Positions 8,653 through 18,250 of a stretch of 64,000 bases of DNA are shown piece after piece (within the stretch, counting starts at the first letter, position 1; every line of letters starts with the position of its first letter). Source of the stretch: Ignavibacteriota bacterium. GTDB lineage: Bacteria; Bacteroidota; Ignavibacteria; Ignavibacteriales; Ignavibacteriaceae. A model generated the notes under the pieces. That model worked only from the letters and a program-made list of their open reading frames with translations, had not been told where the DNA came from and ran no database searches. Position numbers and translations under genes: made by a program. The stretch is taken from contig CP053447.1 of NCBI GenBank assembly GCA_013285425.1, positions 2,052,001 through 2,116,000 of the forward strand. Reading direction: 5' to 3'.

Positions 8653-9975
8653 TCAATTAAATTTAAAATTACGCATCGAACTGGGGATACCCTTTTTACT
8701 TAAAGTACTCATCATTCTTTGCATCTCACTAAATTGCTTTATTAATCGGTTTACATCTTGTATTGATGTCCCGCTTCCTCTGGCAATTCTTTTACGTCTA
8801 TTGCCATTCAAAACCTTAGGAGTGGTTCTTTCTTCCTTTGTCATCGAGTTAATAATTGCCTCAACTTTAATCAAAGCTTTATCATCTATTTGAGTGTTTT
8901 TTATCTTCGATCCAACCCCGGGAATCATACCGATAAGCGAAGACAAAGAACCCATTTTCTTGAGGACTTTAATTTGCTTAAGAAAATCATCAAAATCAAA
9001 TTTATTTTTACGAAGTTTCTCTTCAAGTTTCTCTGCTTCAAATTCATCAAACGAAGCCTGAGCTTTTTCAACCAGAGAAACCACATCCCCTTTTCCCAAT
9101 ATTCGGGATGCTAATCTATCCGGGAAAAATACTTCAAGATTGTCTAATTTTTCTCCGTTACTTATATACTTAATAGGCTTACCGACTACTGATCTTATAG
9201 ATAAAGCAGCACCGCCTCGCGAATCTCCATCAAGTTTTGTAAGGACAATTCCATCAAAATTTACAGTTTCATTAAAAGCTTTAGCTGAATTTACAGCATC
9301 TTGCCCCGCCATTGAATCCACAACAAATAAAGTTTCAGTCGGATTAACAAGATTTTTTATATCAGATACTTCGAGCATCATTTGCTCATCAACATGTAAT
9401 CTGCCGGCAGTATCAATAATAACAGTATTTAAGTTTTTTTCCTTTGCATAATTAATCGAATCAACAGCAACTTTTTTTGCGTCTTTTTCTTCAAGTGAAA
9501 AAACTTCAACACCTATCTGTTTACCTAAAAGTTTTAATTGTTCTATTGCTGCTGGTCTATAAATATCGGCAGCAACCAAAAGAACTTTTCTCTTATGTTC
9601 ACTTAATCTTTTAGCAAGCTTTCCACAAAAAGTGGTTTTACCGGAACCTTGAAGACCCACAACCATCAGGGTAGTTATTCCGGTCGGATTTAATTGTAAC
9701 TCCTTATTTCCACCGCCAAGTAATTCCGTAAGCTCATCATAAATAATTTTAGTAATAAGCTGCCCCGGTGAAATAGAAGCGAGTACTTCCTTTCCGAGGG
9801 CTTTTACTTTAACATTATCTATAAATTCTTTCGCTACTTTATAATTAACATCTGCATCAAGAAGAATTCTTCTGATTTCACGCAAGGTATCGGATATATT
9901 AGCTTCGGTTAGCTTACCTTGTCCGGTAACTTTTTTTAATGCGGATTCTAATTTTAAAGACAATTCTTCAAACAT
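8653..9975 (-). CDS. ffh: signal recognition particle protein Ffh
   Basis: This 440-residue SRP54 GTPase targets nascent membrane proteins to the Sec/YidC machinery with 4.5S RNA and FtsY. The order of domains is the N helical bundle (1-~85), the G domain with P-loop GLQGSGKTTFCGKLA (about 107-121), the DTAGRLHVDEQMM motif, LTKLDGDSRGG, and the C-terminal methionine-containing M domain (about 300-440) with IPGVGSKIK and the RRKRIARGSG RNA-binding signature. It lies 28 bases downstream of atpG and directly upstream of rpsP, consistent with a shared transcript. Confidence 0.98.
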   Translation of the reverse strand: MFEELSLKLESALKKVTGQGKLTEANISDTLREIRRILLDADVNYKVAKEFIDNVKVKALGKEVLASISPGQLITKIIYDELTELLGGGNKELQLNPTGITTLMVVGLQGSGKTTFCGKLAKRLSEHKRKVLLVAADIYRPAAIEQLKLLGKQIGVEVFSLEEKDAKKVAVDSINYAKEKNLNTVIIDTAGRLHVDEQMMLEVSDIKNLVNPTETLFVVDSMAGQDAVNSAKAFNETVNFDGIVLTKLDGDSRGGAALSIRSVVGKPIKYISNGEKLDNLEVFFPDRLASRILGKGDVVSLVEKAQASFDEFEAEKLEEKLRKNKFDFDDFLKQIKVLKKMGSLSSLIGMIPGVGSKIKNTQIDDKALIKVEAIINSMTKEERTTPKVLNGNRRKRIARGSGTSIQDVNRLIKQFSEMQRMMSTLSKKGIPSSMRNFKFN

Positions 9976-10003
9976 AACTTCAACGATTCAAGGTAAAAAT
10001 AAA

Positions 10004-10882
10004 TTAGTTCTCTTTCAGGGCATTGGCACCGGATACAATTTCAAGAATCTCTGTTGTGATTGCAGCCTGACGTTTACTATTATATGTAAGACTTAAAGTT
10101 CTGATTAATTCTTTAGCATTGGTAGTTGCATTATCCATTGCTGTCATTCTTGCCGCGAATTCAGAAGCATTTGATTCCAACAACACTCTCCACATCTGAG
10201 CTTTAAGATGTTTAGGTACTAAATAATTGAAAATTGATTTTTGGTCAGGTTCTAATATATAATTTGCAGTTTCATAATTACCTGAATTATCTTTTTCAGG
10301 CGGAACAATCGGCAGAAACTGTTCAACAACAATTTTCTGCTGAATTATTGATTTAAATTCATTAAAGATCAGTATTACTCTGTCTATTGTGCCATCCAAA
10401 TACTTTTCAATCAGTTCATTAACTAAATTTTGAGCAACAGCATAATTAAGTTGTGAGAAGATTCCGGGAAATGTTTTACCGATATTATAATTTCTTTTAC
10501 TGAAATAATCAGAACCTTTTTTACCAAGACAATAAAGCAAATAATTTTCATTTGGGCTTTTAACTTCTTCTTCAATATATCTGGCAGCTTCTTTAATTAT
10601 GTTGGTATTAAATGCCCCGCAAAGCCCGCGGTCGGCGGTAACAACTACAATAGCAACATTACTAACTTCTCTTTGATAAAATAACGGATTTAATCCTCTG
10701 TCTTCTTCAGTAACTAAATGTGAAAGCAGTGTTGATATTTTCTTAGAGTAGGGACGAGCATTTAATATAGATTCAGTTGCACGGCGTAATTTTGCAGCAG
10801 CAACCATCTTCATTGCTTTTGTAATCTGCTGAGTGCTTTTAACACCCTTTATTCTAAGTTTTATATCTCTTAAGGTTGCCAT
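10004..10882 (-). CDS. atpG: ATP synthase F1 subunit gamma
   Basis: This 292-residue protein is the rotating central stalk. The N-terminal helix MATLRDIKLRIKGVKSTQQI, with KAMKMVAAAKLRR, and the C-terminal helix with AMDNATTNAKELI and YNSKRQAAITTEILEIVSGA are the two highly conserved coiled-coil parts. The central Rossmann-like segment has VVTADRGLCGAFNTNI. It directly follows atpA (15-base gap). atpD and atpC do not follow, so the beta and epsilon genes must be elsewhere, as is usual for Chlorobi, Ignavibacteria and Bacteroidetes. Confidence 0.97.
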   Translation of the reverse strand: MATLRDIKLRIKGVKSTQQITKAMKMVAAAKLRRATESILNARPYSKKISTLLSHLVTEEDRGLNPLFYQREVSNVAIVVVTADRGLCGAFNTNIIKEAARYIEEEVKSPNENYLLYCLGKKGSDYFSKRNYNIGKTFPGIFSQLNYAVAQNLVNELIEKYLDGTIDRVILIFNEFKSIIQQKIVVEQFLPIVPPEKDNSGNYETANYILEPDQKSIFNYLVPKHLKAQMWRVLLESNASEFAARMTAMDNATTNAKELIRTLSLTYNSKRQAAITTEILEIVSGANALKEN

Positions 10883-10897
10883 TTATCTTTACTAATT

Positions 10898-12439
10898 CTA
10901 TTTGAAAACAGAAAGAAATTCCTTTCCGGCTTTCTGCAACAATTCATCGGTCTCTTTACTGATGTCTTTATCTTTTTTTATAGATTCAAAAATTGATTTA
11001 TACTTTACATCAATAAATTCCAGAACTTCTTTTTCAAATCTTTTAACATCTTTAACAGCGACATCATCCATAAACCCTTTTGTACCGAAATATATTGCGA
11101 CTACTTGTTTTTCTACCGGCACGGGAGAGTATTGTCCCTGTTTAAGCAATTCAACCAGCCTAGCACCTTTAGCCAATGTTTTCTGTGTTGCTTTATCAAG
11201 GTCAGAACCAAATTTTGCAAAAGCTTCTAACTCTCTGTACTGTGCAAGGTCTAATTTCAAACTTCCTGCAACTTTTTTCATTGCCTTTATTTGAGCATTA
11301 CCTCCAACACGTGAAACGGAAATACCAACATTTATCGCAGGTCTGATACCAGCATTAAATAAATTCGACTCCAAATAAATCTGACCATCAGTAATAGAAA
11401 TTACATTGGTAGGAATATAAGCTGATACGTCACCTTGCTGAGTTTCAATAATAGGTAATGCAGTTAAGCTTCCGCCGCCTTCTTCATTACTTAACTTAGA
11501 AGCTCTCTCAAGTAATCTTGAGTGCAGATAGAAAACATCACCCGGATATGCTTCACGTCCAGGTGGTCTTCTCAATAATAATGAAAGCTCTCTGTATGCT
11601 TGTGCCTGTTTTGACAAATCATCATAAATACAAAGTGAGTGTTTGCCATTATCTCTGAAATACTCGCCTAACGTTGCGCCTGAATAAGGTGCAATAAACT
11701 GTAAAGGAGCAGGTTCTGAAGCGGCAGCAGAAATAACCGTTGTGTAAGCCATTGCACCGTTTTCTTCTAACTTAGCAACAACTTGTGCAACTGTTGATTC
11801 CTTTTGTCCGACTGCAACATATACGCAATAAACAGGCTCAATGCCAAGTGATTTTGCTTCTTCAGTATGAGTATATTTCTGATTAATGATTGCATCAATA
11901 GCAACCGCAGTTTTACCTGTTTGTCTATCACCGATGATTAATTCTCTTTGTCCCCTTCCAATAGGAATCATAGAATCAACCGCAGCAATACCGGTTTGTA
12001 ATGGCTCTTTAACCGGCTGCCTTTGTATAACACCTAATGCTTTTCTTTCAATTGGTAAAAACTTTGAAGTATTGATTGCTCCTTTACCATCTATTGGAAT
12101 ACCAAGCGGAGTAATAACCCGTCCAAGCATTTCATCACCAACAGGCATTGAAGCAACTCTTTTTGTTCTCTTTACGGTATCGCCTTCTTTAACAAGAGTT
12201 GTATCACCAAACAACACACAGCCAACGCTGTCTTCTTCAAGATTTAGTACCATCCCGAAAACATCATTTGGAAACTCAACCAATTCACTTGCCATAACTT
12301 GCGAAAGTCCATAGACACGGGCAATTCCATCACCAACCTGTAAAACGGTTCCAACATCATAAATATCAACTTCGCTCTCAAATCCGGAAAGTTGTTTTCT
12401 TAATATTGCGGATACTTCATCAGGTCTAACTTCTGCCAT
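10898..12439 (-). CDS. atpA: ATP synthase F1 subunit alpha
   Basis: This is the non-catalytic nucleotide-binding subunit, 513 residues from the ATG at 12439 (AGGAAA 8 bases upstream; a TTG two codons earlier is less likely). It shows the N-terminal barrel ([16 protein letters not shown]), Walker [10 protein letters not shown] (about residue 170), [20 protein letters not shown], and [20 protein letters not shown] with the arginine that completes the catalytic site of beta (SRVGG). C-terminal helices are complete. It sits between atpH and atpG in the standard order. Confidence 0.98.
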   Translation of the reverse strand: MAEVRPDEVSAILRKQLSGFESEVDIYDVGTVLQVGDGIARVYGLSQVMASELVEFPNDVFGMVLNLEEDSVGCVLFGDTTLVKEGDTVKRTKRVASMPVGDEMLGRVITPLGIPIDGKGAINTSKFLPIERKALGVIQRQPVKEPLQTGIAAVDSMIPIGRGQRELIIGDRQTGKTAVAIDAIINQKYTHTEEAKSLGIEPVYCVYVAVGQKESTVAQVVAKLEENGAMAYTTVISAAASEPAPLQFIAPYSGATLGEYFRDNGKHSLCIYDDLSKQAQAYRELSLLLRRPPGREAYPGDVFYLHSRLLERASKLSNEEGGGSLTALPIIETQQGDVSAYIPTNVISITDGQIYLESNLFNAGIRPAINVGISVSRVGGNAQIKAMKKVAGSLKLDLAQYRELEAFAKFGSDLDKATQKTLAKGARLVELLKQGQYSPVPVEKQVVAIYFGTKGFMDDVAVKDVKRFEKEVLEFIDVKYKSIFESIKKDKDISKETDELLQKAGKEFLSVFK

Positions 12440-12468
12440 TTGCAATTTCCTTTATAAAATTCCTTAGT

Positions 12469-13023
12469 TTAATTTAATGTAGCACTGCCTTGTAAAAACT
12501 CTTTTTTAAGCAATCCAAGTTGATGGACTATTGATGCATTATAAACTGTATCACCAACCTTGGCAACAAATCCGCCAATAATATCCTTATCAACCTTAAA
12601 AGTTAATCTGGCTTTTACCTTTAAAAAAGATTCAAACTTTTTCTGCAACTGCTGCTTTTGATCATCTGAAAAATCAAACGCAGTAGTAACATCAACTTTT
12701 ACTACGCCAATATGCTTATCTTTTAATGATTCAAAAACTCTCAGAATATCAACTAATATTTCATCTCTACCTTTAGCAATTACAAAAGAAATAAAATCTA
12801 ATGAGTCCTTGCTAATCTTGCTGCCAAAAACTTCAGTAAGAATATTCATTTTGGTTTCACTTTTTATAACAGGACTTTTAACTGCTCTTAATAAATCAGC
12901 GCTGCTGTCAAAGGTATTGGCAACAAACTCAAAATCCTTAGCAACTTTATCGAGAATATTTTTTTCGATTGAAGTATCAAGAAAGGATTTAGAATATCTT
13001 ATTGCAACTTTAGATGAAGCCAT
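12469..13023 (-). CDS. atpH: ATP synthase F1 subunit delta
   Basis: This 184-residue OSCP/delta protein joins F1 to the peripheral stalk. It has an N-terminal six-helix domain (VAIRYSKSFLDTSIEKNIL) and the conserved C-terminal signature DKDIIGGFVAKVGDTVYNASI. It starts two bases after the atpF stop and precedes atpA by 29 bases. Sequence conservation is low outside the C-terminal motif, which is normal for this subunit. Confidence 0.95.
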   Translation of the reverse strand: MASSKVAIRYSKSFLDTSIEKNILDKVAKDFEFVANTFDSSADLLRAVKSPVIKSETKMNILTEVFGSKISKDSLDFISFVIAKGRDEILVDILRVFESLKDKHIGVVKVDVTTAFDFSDDQKQQLQKKFESFLKVKARLTFKVDKDIIGGFVAKVGDTVYNASIVHQLGLLKKEFLQGSATLN

Positions 13024-13025
13024 TT

Positions 13026-13580
13026 TTAGTTCTTAGATATATCGCTAATGTATTTATCAACTAATTTTTTATTTTTTTCTGCATCAAGATTCTCTTTCAA
13101 TATCTTTTCCGCAGCTTTAATAGAAATATCTGCAATTTGATTTTTCAATTCATCAAATGCAGTATTTTTCTTTCTTTCAATTTCTTCAGCAGCATCAGCA
13201 ATAAGTTTTTGAGCCTGTTCTTTACTTTCCTTCAGTATCTGTTCTTTCAAATTTTCAGCAAATTGTCTGCTCTGTTCGATAATCTTTTTTGATTCTTCTT
13301 CTGCCTTTGCCAGATTATTCTGATTTTCAGCAAGAATTTTTTTGGCTTCTTCTTTAGCTTTATCTGCCTGCTCTAATGAATCTTTGATAGCATCTTCTCT
13401 CTGCTTTAAAACAGAAAGAATAGGCTTCCAGGCAAACTTGGAAAGCAGTAAAACAAGAAGTAGAAAAGTAACCACTGTCCAGAAAGCCAATCCGCCATTA
13501 ACAGAAAGCAATCCGCCTTCAGCACTTTCACCTTCAGATACAATTAAAGCAACAACAGCAAATAATATATTTGCAATCAT
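13026..13580 (-). CDS. atpF: ATP synthase F0 subunit b
   Basis: The ATG at 13580 is chosen over an upstream GTG, giving 184 residues. An N-terminal hydrophobic stretch is followed by the membrane anchor LAFWTVVTFLLLVLLLSKFAWKPI (about residues 30-50). A long, highly charged helix (KQREDAIKDSLEQADKAKEEAKKI through to AAEKILKENLDA) then forms the peripheral stalk dimer. The first ~25 residues before the usual anchor are an extra hydrophobic segment that could be a cleaved signal, as seen in related phyla. Located between atpE and atpH. Confidence 0.95.
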   Translation of the reverse strand: MIANILFAVVALIVSEGESAEGGLLSVNGGLAFWTVVTFLLLVLLLSKFAWKPILSVLKQREDAIKDSLEQADKAKEEAKKILAENQNNLAKAEEESKKIIEQSRQFAENLKEQILKESKEQAQKLIADAAEEIERKKNTAFDELKNQIADISIKAAEKILKENLDAEKNKKLVDKYISDISKN

Positions 13581-13637
13581 ATTTATATTTAATATTTGAT
13601 TAAAATAACTGGAGTGAAAAATCACTCCATTTAATTA

Positions 13638-13856
13638 TTATTTACCAGCTAAGATAAAGCAGATAACTAATGCAAATAAAGAAATACCTTCAATCAAAGC
13701 AGCAGCAATGATCATAGATGTTCTGATTGCACCGGCAGCTTCCGGTTGTCTTCCGCTCGCATCCATAGCTGCAGCAGCAAGTTTACCAATACCAAATGCA
13801 CCGCCAAGTATTGTAATAGCAGCACCAAATCCGGCAGCCAAATATGCAAAGTCCAT
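13638..13856 (-). CDS. atpE: ATP synthase F0 subunit c
   Basis: This 72-residue hairpin of two transmembrane helices forms the rotor ring. The polar loop is ASGRQPEAAG, and the ion-carrying carboxylate is Glu56 in ALIEGISLFALVI. The residue after the Glu is Gly, and helix 1 lacks the Gln of Na+-binding rings, which argues for proton coupling. An SD-like GGAG lies before the ATG. The short spacing to atpF and atpB fits the a-c-b gene order. Confidence 0.97.
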   Translation of the reverse strand: MDFAYLAAGFGAAITILGGAFGIGKLAAAAMDASGRQPEAAGAIRTSMIIAAALIEGISLFALVICFILAGK

Positions 13857-13897
13857 TTATATTCTCCTTAATTATATTTTTTGATTATAGTTAATGT

Positions 13898-14740
13898 TTA
13901 ATGATCCTGATGAACTGCCATCCCTATAAATAAGGAAGATAGCATTGTAAAAATATAAGCCTGTATTAAGGCAACTAAAATTTCAAGCATGTAAATAAAT
14001 AAAGCCAATGGAATTGCAAGTCCAGCCCAGCCAATACTTTGCATTACAAATATTAAACTTATTAAAGCATAAATAACAATATGTCCTGCAGTCATATTTG
14101 CAAAAAGACGAATAGCTAATGCAAATGGCTTTGTAAATAATCCTAACAACTCAACAACTGCCATAATGGGTAAAAGGAAAATCGGAACTCCGTGTGGTAT
14201 TAATCCCTTAAAATAGCCAAACACACCGTTACTTCTTACTCCGCCAAATACAAATACAAGAAATGTAAAAATTGCCATTGTAGCAGTTACAGAAATATTA
14301 CTTGTAAATGTAGCAGAAAATGGAATAAGTCCTAAGAAATTTCCAAATAAAATAAAAAAGAAAACTGTTAATAAATAAGGCAGGAATTTTTCAAAACCCT
14401 TACCGATTGTTGGTCTTGCAATTTCATCTCTAACAAAAAGAATGAATACCTCCCAAAAGTTGGTAAATCCTTTTGGAATAACAGAAGATTTATAAGCTTT
14501 GGCAATTCTTGTCATAACAATAAATAAAAGAATTGCACCTAACCACATAAAAACAACATGCCGGGTAACAGAAATATCTAAACCAAATAATTGCAAATGA
14601 GGCAGATATACTTTACCTAATGGTGAAAAATCAAGATAATTTCCATCCATAACGTGATGCAGAATCCAATCACTACCGGATTCTGAGTGAACAGTCTTTA
14701 CGCTATCAACTGGTATTACTGCAGTTGTTGAGTCTATCAT
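13898..14740 (-). CDS. atpB: ATP synthase F0 subunit a
   Basis: This 280-residue membrane protein carries the proton half-channels. It has five to six hydrophobic helices, the essential Arg in ALAIRLFANMTAGHIV (about residue 214), and an extended N-terminus with WILHHVMDGNYLDFSPLGKVYLP, a form typical of the Bacteroidota/Chlorobi group. The ATG overlaps the stop of the preceding accessory gene by four bases. First structural gene of the F0F1 operon here. Confidence 0.97.
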   Translation of the reverse strand: MIDSTTAVIPVDSVKTVHSESGSDWILHHVMDGNYLDFSPLGKVYLPHLQLFGLDISVTRHVVFMWLGAILLFIVMTRIAKAYKSSVIPKGFTNFWEVFILFVRDEIARPTIGKGFEKFLPYLLTVFFFILFGNFLGLIPFSATFTSNISVTATMAIFTFLVFVFGGVRSNGVFGYFKGLIPHGVPIFLLPIMAVVELLGLFTKPFALAIRLFANMTAGHIVIYALISLIFVMQSIGWAGLAIPLALFIYMLEILVALIQAYIFTMLSSLFIGMAVHQDH

Positions 14741-15138
14741 TGCCTGGTTTTGATTATAATATTCTTATTAAGTGTTAATACAAAAATTTCTACCATCAGA
14801 TAGTAGAAATAGTAAATAAAGGTTGTAAAGATAAAAGAATTGAGGCTAACAAACAAGATTTTGAGAGCTATTATGATAAGCCCTAACATTAAAAATAACC
14901 TGAAAACCAAACCGCCAAAAACGACAACTAAAAAAATTTTGTCGCTTTTATCCAATCCAAATTTAATATTTAGCAGCCCCAATAATAAATTTAGAGTAGA
15001 AATTGAAAAACCCCACAAAATGCTCCAAAACAGTTGGTGGTTTAAATAATTTAAGAAATAAAGAATTACTATCGATATAAATGAAACAAGCGGTAAGCCT
15101 ATCAATAAGACCAGAATTCTATTTTTTTTGAGCATCAT
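14737..15138 (-). CDS. small membrane protein of the atp operon (AtpI/UncI-like)
   Basis: This 133-residue protein has four predicted transmembrane helices (about residues 8-28, 35-57, 70-95 and 97-125). It overlaps AtpZ by 20 bases and atpB by 4 bases, so it belongs to the ATP synthase operon. Position and topology match the AtpI/ATP synthase I family, which helps c-ring assembly or Mg2+ supply, but sequence conservation is weak, so the family call rests mainly on context. Confidence 0.7.
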   Translation of the reverse strand: MMLKKNRILVLLIGLPLVSFISIVILYFLNYLNHQLFWSILWGFSISTLNLLLGLLNIKFGLDKSDKIFLVVVFGGLVFRLFLMLGLIIIALKILFVSLNSFIFTTFIYYFYYLMVEIFVLTLNKNIIIKTRQ

Positions 15139-15373
15139 TACGTCTTTTTTCTAAATCATTTACTGTTTTTATCAGATTGTAGATGCCAAAGGATATTCCA
15201 AGTATTCCACCGAGTAATGTAAACAGATATCCTGTATCAAATTTACCATCAAGCCAACTGCCTAAAAAAACCATCGCTACTATTGTTACGGCAAGTTGTA
15301 AGCCGAGCCCTAGATAAGGTCCGGCTTCCCGAATGGATTTTGCAAAGCCGGAATTTTCATCCGGTTTTTGCAT
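15119..15373 (-). CDS. AtpZ/AtpI family protein
   Basis: This 84-residue protein has two transmembrane helices and the family pattern GPYLGLGLQLAVTIVAMVFLG, then GSWLDGKFDTGYLFTLLGGILG, followed by a charged C-terminal tail. It is the small subunit that accompanies ATP synthase operons and forms a complex with AtpI. It sits three bases after the bactofilin gene and overlaps the next membrane protein gene, making it the first ATP synthase-related gene of the run. Confidence 0.9.
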   Translation of the reverse strand: MQKPDENSGFAKSIREAGPYLGLGLQLAVTIVAMVFLGSWLDGKFDTGYLFTLLGGILGISFGIYNLIKTVNDLEKRRNDAQKK

Positions 15374-15376
15374 TTT

Positions 15377-15754
15377 CTAATCTCCTTTATTAACAGGTTT
15401 AAAACTTGAGTTGGAACCCATAGAACTTCTGCCTTCAAAAACAGCCCCAGCCTCAACAACAAGTATCTTAGTAATTAAATCACCTTTGAGAACTGCCTTT
15501 GCTTCAAGAACCAATTTTTCTTTAGCATTTACTGTGCCTTCAACTTTTCCACCAATTGATACAGTTTCACCAGTTAATTGTCCAGTAATAGTTCCGTGCT
15601 CACCAACAGTCAGGTTACCTTGAGCAGTGATGTCACCTTTAACAGATCCATCTACCCTCACATTTCCATTACTGGTAACTTTACCATCGATAACAACTCC
15701 ACTGCTAATAATTGTTACTTCTTCCATAGAACTCCCGATTGATTTAGTTTTCAA
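15377..15754 (-). CDS. bactofilin
   Basis: The core of this 125-residue protein is a right-handed beta-helix made of short G-containing turns: SSGVVIDGKVTSNGNVRVDG, SVKGDITAQGNLTVGEHG, and KVEGTVNAKEKLVLEAKAVL. This is the bactofilin domain (PF04519), a polymerising scaffold in cell shape and wall remodelling. Start choice is open: TTG at 15754 has AGGAG six bases upstream, while ATG at 15727 (MEEVTII) has GGGAG four bases upstream. It follows an M23 peptidase by nine bases, a pairing seen in several phyla where bactofilins position peptidoglycan hydrolases. Confidence 0.93.
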   Translation of the reverse strand: MKTKSIGSSMEEVTIISSGVVIDGKVTSNGNVRVDGSVKGDITAQGNLTVGEHGTITGQLTGETVSIGGKVEGTVNAKEKLVLEAKAVLKGDLITKILVVEAGAVFEGRSSMGSNSSFKPVNKGD

Positions 15755-15763
15755 ATATTACTC

Positions 15764-16579
15764 CTAAAAATTAATTAAAACTTTTTCTGGGTCAATTGCT
15801 TTACCATCCTTCCAAATTTCAAAATGCAGGTGCGGTCCTGAAGATTGGATACCTGAGTTTCCGCTTAATGCAATTAATTCCCCCTGTTTAACAATCTCTC
15901 CCTCCTTTTTTACCAGCATAGCACAATGCATATATTTAGTAACGTAATTTTCAGGGTGATTGATAATTATTGTATAGCCATACATTGGTGAATAATCAGC
16001 AAAAACAATATAACCACCTGATGAAGCATAAACAGGGGTATTCTCTTTTAATGCAAAATCATAACCGTAATGCCCTGCTTCCGGATTAAATTTGTTTGAG
16101 ACAAATCCTGTAACAGGTTTTATAAAATAAATATCTTTTTCCTGCCTGTAGAATAAATCAGAAATTATCTTAGAAACAACTGCAAACAAATCACCCTGTT
16201 TAGGGATTGTCTTTACAGTATCTTTTTGTCTGATATCATCTTTAAATAAAGAAGTATCACCAAGCATTATTGCAAATTTTAATCTGCTGTTAACTGATTT
16301 TAGTGCTTCAACTTCTTTTGCCAACAAATTGACTTTATTATTTAAGATATCAACCTTTTTTTTATCTGAATCCGTTAATCTTAAAGAGTAAGGTAAAAGT
16401 ATTTCGTTTAATGGTGTGTAGCTGATAACATAAAATCCAAGTAAGAATACAACAAAAGTATAAATAACAACTGATGCAATAAGTTTTGATGAACTAATCT
16501 TAAATGATTTAGGTGCATTAGAAGTTTCCTCAGGAACTATAAGCAATGAAAACTTTTTTATTTTTTTCAGAGATTTCAT
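15764..16579 (-). CDS. M23 family peptidase (LytM domain), membrane-anchored
   Basis: In this 271-residue protein, one transmembrane segment near residues 33-53 is followed by a short coiled-coil-like stretch (KKVDILNNKVNLLAKEVEAL). A LytM/M23 zinc peptidase domain (about 150-270) has HYGYDFALKENTPVYAS, GYTIIINHPENYVTKYMHC and the final HLHFEIWKDG. The Hx(3)D and HxH zinc ligands are present (HYGYD, HLHFE), so it is likely an active cross-wall endopeptidase. It lies directly upstream of bactofilin, suggesting a shape-control pair. Confidence 0.93.
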   Translation of the reverse strand: MKSLKKIKKFSLLIVPEETSNAPKSFKISSSKLIASVVIYTFVVFLLGFYVISYTPLNEILLPYSLRLTDSDKKKVDILNNKVNLLAKEVEALKSVNSRLKFAIMLGDTSLFKDDIRQKDTVKTIPKQGDLFAVVSKIISDLFYRQEKDIYFIKPVTGFVSNKFNPEAGHYGYDFALKENTPVYASSGGYIVFADYSPMYGYTIIINHPENYVTKYMHCAMLVKKEGEIVKQGELIALSGNSGIQSSGPHLHFEIWKDGKAIDPEKVLINF

Positions 16580-16593
16580 AATTCAAAAATCAA

Positions 16594-17229
16594 TTAACTT
16601 AATCTTTTAATTAAATCTACAAATTTTATTCTTCCTTCTCTAACCAATTTGGGGTCATCGGCTGTAAGATCAATCAATGTTGAGGCTTCAAAGAATGATT
16701 TATTATCAGAATAAAATATCGCATCCACTTCATTTGCAAATTCCTGAATAATCATTGTCGGGTCTGTCATTGGTTCGGCACCAGTTCTGTTTACACTGGT
16801 AGATATCAAAGGCATTTTCAATTCTGATAGCAGCTTACTGCAGAATCTGTTATTTGGAATTCTAAAAGCACCGGTTTCAGATTTAAATATTTCCTGATAT
16901 TTCCGGTTGAATTTAAGTATAACAGAAACCGGATTCGGCCAAATTGATAATAGAAAATCAAGATAACGCTCAGAACTTATTTCAGCATAATTTTTAAGTA
17001 TCTCTATATCTGAAATTAAAAAAATGTACCTGCGCCAATTCTTTTTACCTTTTACCTTACTTATTCTTGCAATTGTTTCTTCATTAAACGGATTTCCGCC
17101 AAAACCATATATCGTATCTGTTGGATAAATAAATATCGATCCACTTAAAAAAAGTTCACTGGCAAATGAAACGGCTGATTCTAAATTTTCGTCAACTTTA
17201 ATTAGCGACGGTACCTTAATGTTTTCCAA
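16594..17229 (-). CDS. Sua5/YciO/YrdC family threonylcarbamoyl-AMP synthase
   Basis: This protein makes L-threonylcarbamoyladenylate for the t6A37 tRNA modification. Recognisable parts are FIYPTDTIYGFGGNPFNEETI (about 33-53), ISKVKGKKNWRRYIFLISD, and LISTSVNRTGAEPM. The start is uncertain: TTG at 17229, with GAGGAG eight bases upstream, gives 211 residues; a TTG at 17244 is also open. The gene overlaps the end of the GT9 gene. The KxR nucleotide-binding segment reads KKNWRR, slightly divergent. Confidence 0.88.
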   Translation of the reverse strand: MENIKVPSLIKVDENLESAVSFASELFLSGSIFIYPTDTIYGFGGNPFNEETIARISKVKGKKNWRRYIFLISDIEILKNYAEISSERYLDFLLSIWPNPVSVILKFNRKYQEIFKSETGAFRIPNNRFCSKLLSELKMPLISTSVNRTGAEPMTDPTMIIQEFANEVDAIFYSDNKSFFEASTLIDLTADDPKLVREGRIKFVDLIKRLS

Positions 17230-18250
17230 CCAACATCTCCTCAATTTTCTTAATAATCAAATCTGGTTTTAATTTATTTCCGCAATCAAAAGTATTAATC
17301 GGGCACTCTTTATACCCGTGTATTCCACACGGTTTACATTTTAAATCGTCATAACTAAGATAATCAGAATTTTCAGAATATGGATAAAACCCGAATCCCG
17401 GAATTGTTGAACAATAAATTGTTAATGTTTTTACTCCCGCTGCCATACCCATATGAGTTGGGGCGCTGTCATTGCAAATTAGCAGTTCAGCATTTTTTAT
17501 TAATTCAATACTCCCGACAATTGAAAATTTTCCGGCTGCATTCACTACATTTTTGCTGCATTGTTCAGAAATCGTTTGAAGGTATTCATATTCATCTTTA
17601 CTACCGATAAGCACGACTTTGTTTTCTTTATCAATTAAATGATCAATTATTTTAATATATGATTCAGCGGGATACATTTTTGTATTCCATATACTTGCCG
17701 GTGCAACCGCAATAAAACCTTTGTTAAGCTCATTACTTAAAATAAATTCCTTTACCTTACTCTTCATCTCAATAGTTGTATTAACTATTGGTTTTATTTT
17801 CCAGTTCAGGTTATCATATTCAAATCCTATAAGATCAAGATTCCTTTGAACTTCATGTTTATTGAAATGATACGGTACAATGTTTTTGTAAACATGCATC
17901 AAAGATGAATTATCGAATCCAAACGACTCCTCAACCTGTAAATTCAACACTATCAAAGCAGTTCTAAAAGATCTGTGTGCTGAGTAAACCTTACTATAAT
18001 TGTTTTTAGACAATTCACCTGAGAATTTATATGTTTTAAGTATTGATTTATGTATTCCTTTTTTATCTAATACAATTACATTATCAACTGATTCAGATGA
18101 TTCAAAAATTTCTTTTGTCCCGGGAATGCATAGCACATCTATCAAAGAATCAGGATTAGCCTGCTTAAGCATCTGCAATGCAGGTAATGTCAGAATCGCA
18201 TCACCGGGGAATGCTGTTTGAATAAATAATATTTTTTCTTTATTAGTCAT
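17216..18250 (-). CDS. glycosyltransferase family 9 (heptosyltransferase-like)
   Basis: This 344-residue GT-B enzyme has no signal peptide. The N-terminus LFIQTAFPGDAILTLPALQML is the ADP-heptose:LPS heptosyltransferase signature, and the C-terminal donor-site motif is NDSAPTHMGMAAGV, with FAVAPAS-like GFIAVAPASIWNTKMYP in between. The likely role is adding a sugar to a lipid A/LPS core-type acceptor on the inner face of the membrane. It is abutted by the acyltransferase gene (no gap), so the two probably act in outer-membrane glycolipid assembly. The exact sugar cannot be assigned. Confidence 0.88.
   Translation of the reverse strand: MTNKEKILFIQTAFPGDAILTLPALQMLKQANPDSLIDVLCIPGTKEIFESSESVDNVIVLDKKGIHKSILKTYKFSGELSKNNYSKVYSAHRSFRTALIVLNLQVEESFGFDNSSLMHVYKNIVPYHFNKHEVQRNLDLIGFEYDNLNWKIKPIVNTTIEMKSKVKEFILSNELNKGFIAVAPASIWNTKMYPAESYIKIIDHLIDKENKVVLIGSKDEYEYLQTISEQCSKNVVNAAGKFSIVGSIELIKNAELLICNDSAPTHMGMAAGVKTLTIYCSTIPGFGFYPYSENSDYLSYDDLKCKPCGIHGYKECPINTFDCGNKLKPDLIIKKIEEMLVGKH

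Noticed and set aside
11886..12314. 142-codon open frame on the + strand opposite atpA
   Set aside because: It lies wholly antisense to a highly conserved gene and shows no family features; shadow of codon usage. The same holds for frames opposite ffh, dnaE, serA and atpF.
13638..13856. Na+-coupled ATP synthase
   Set aside because: The c subunit lacks the Gln and the Ser after the key Glu that mark Na+ binding.
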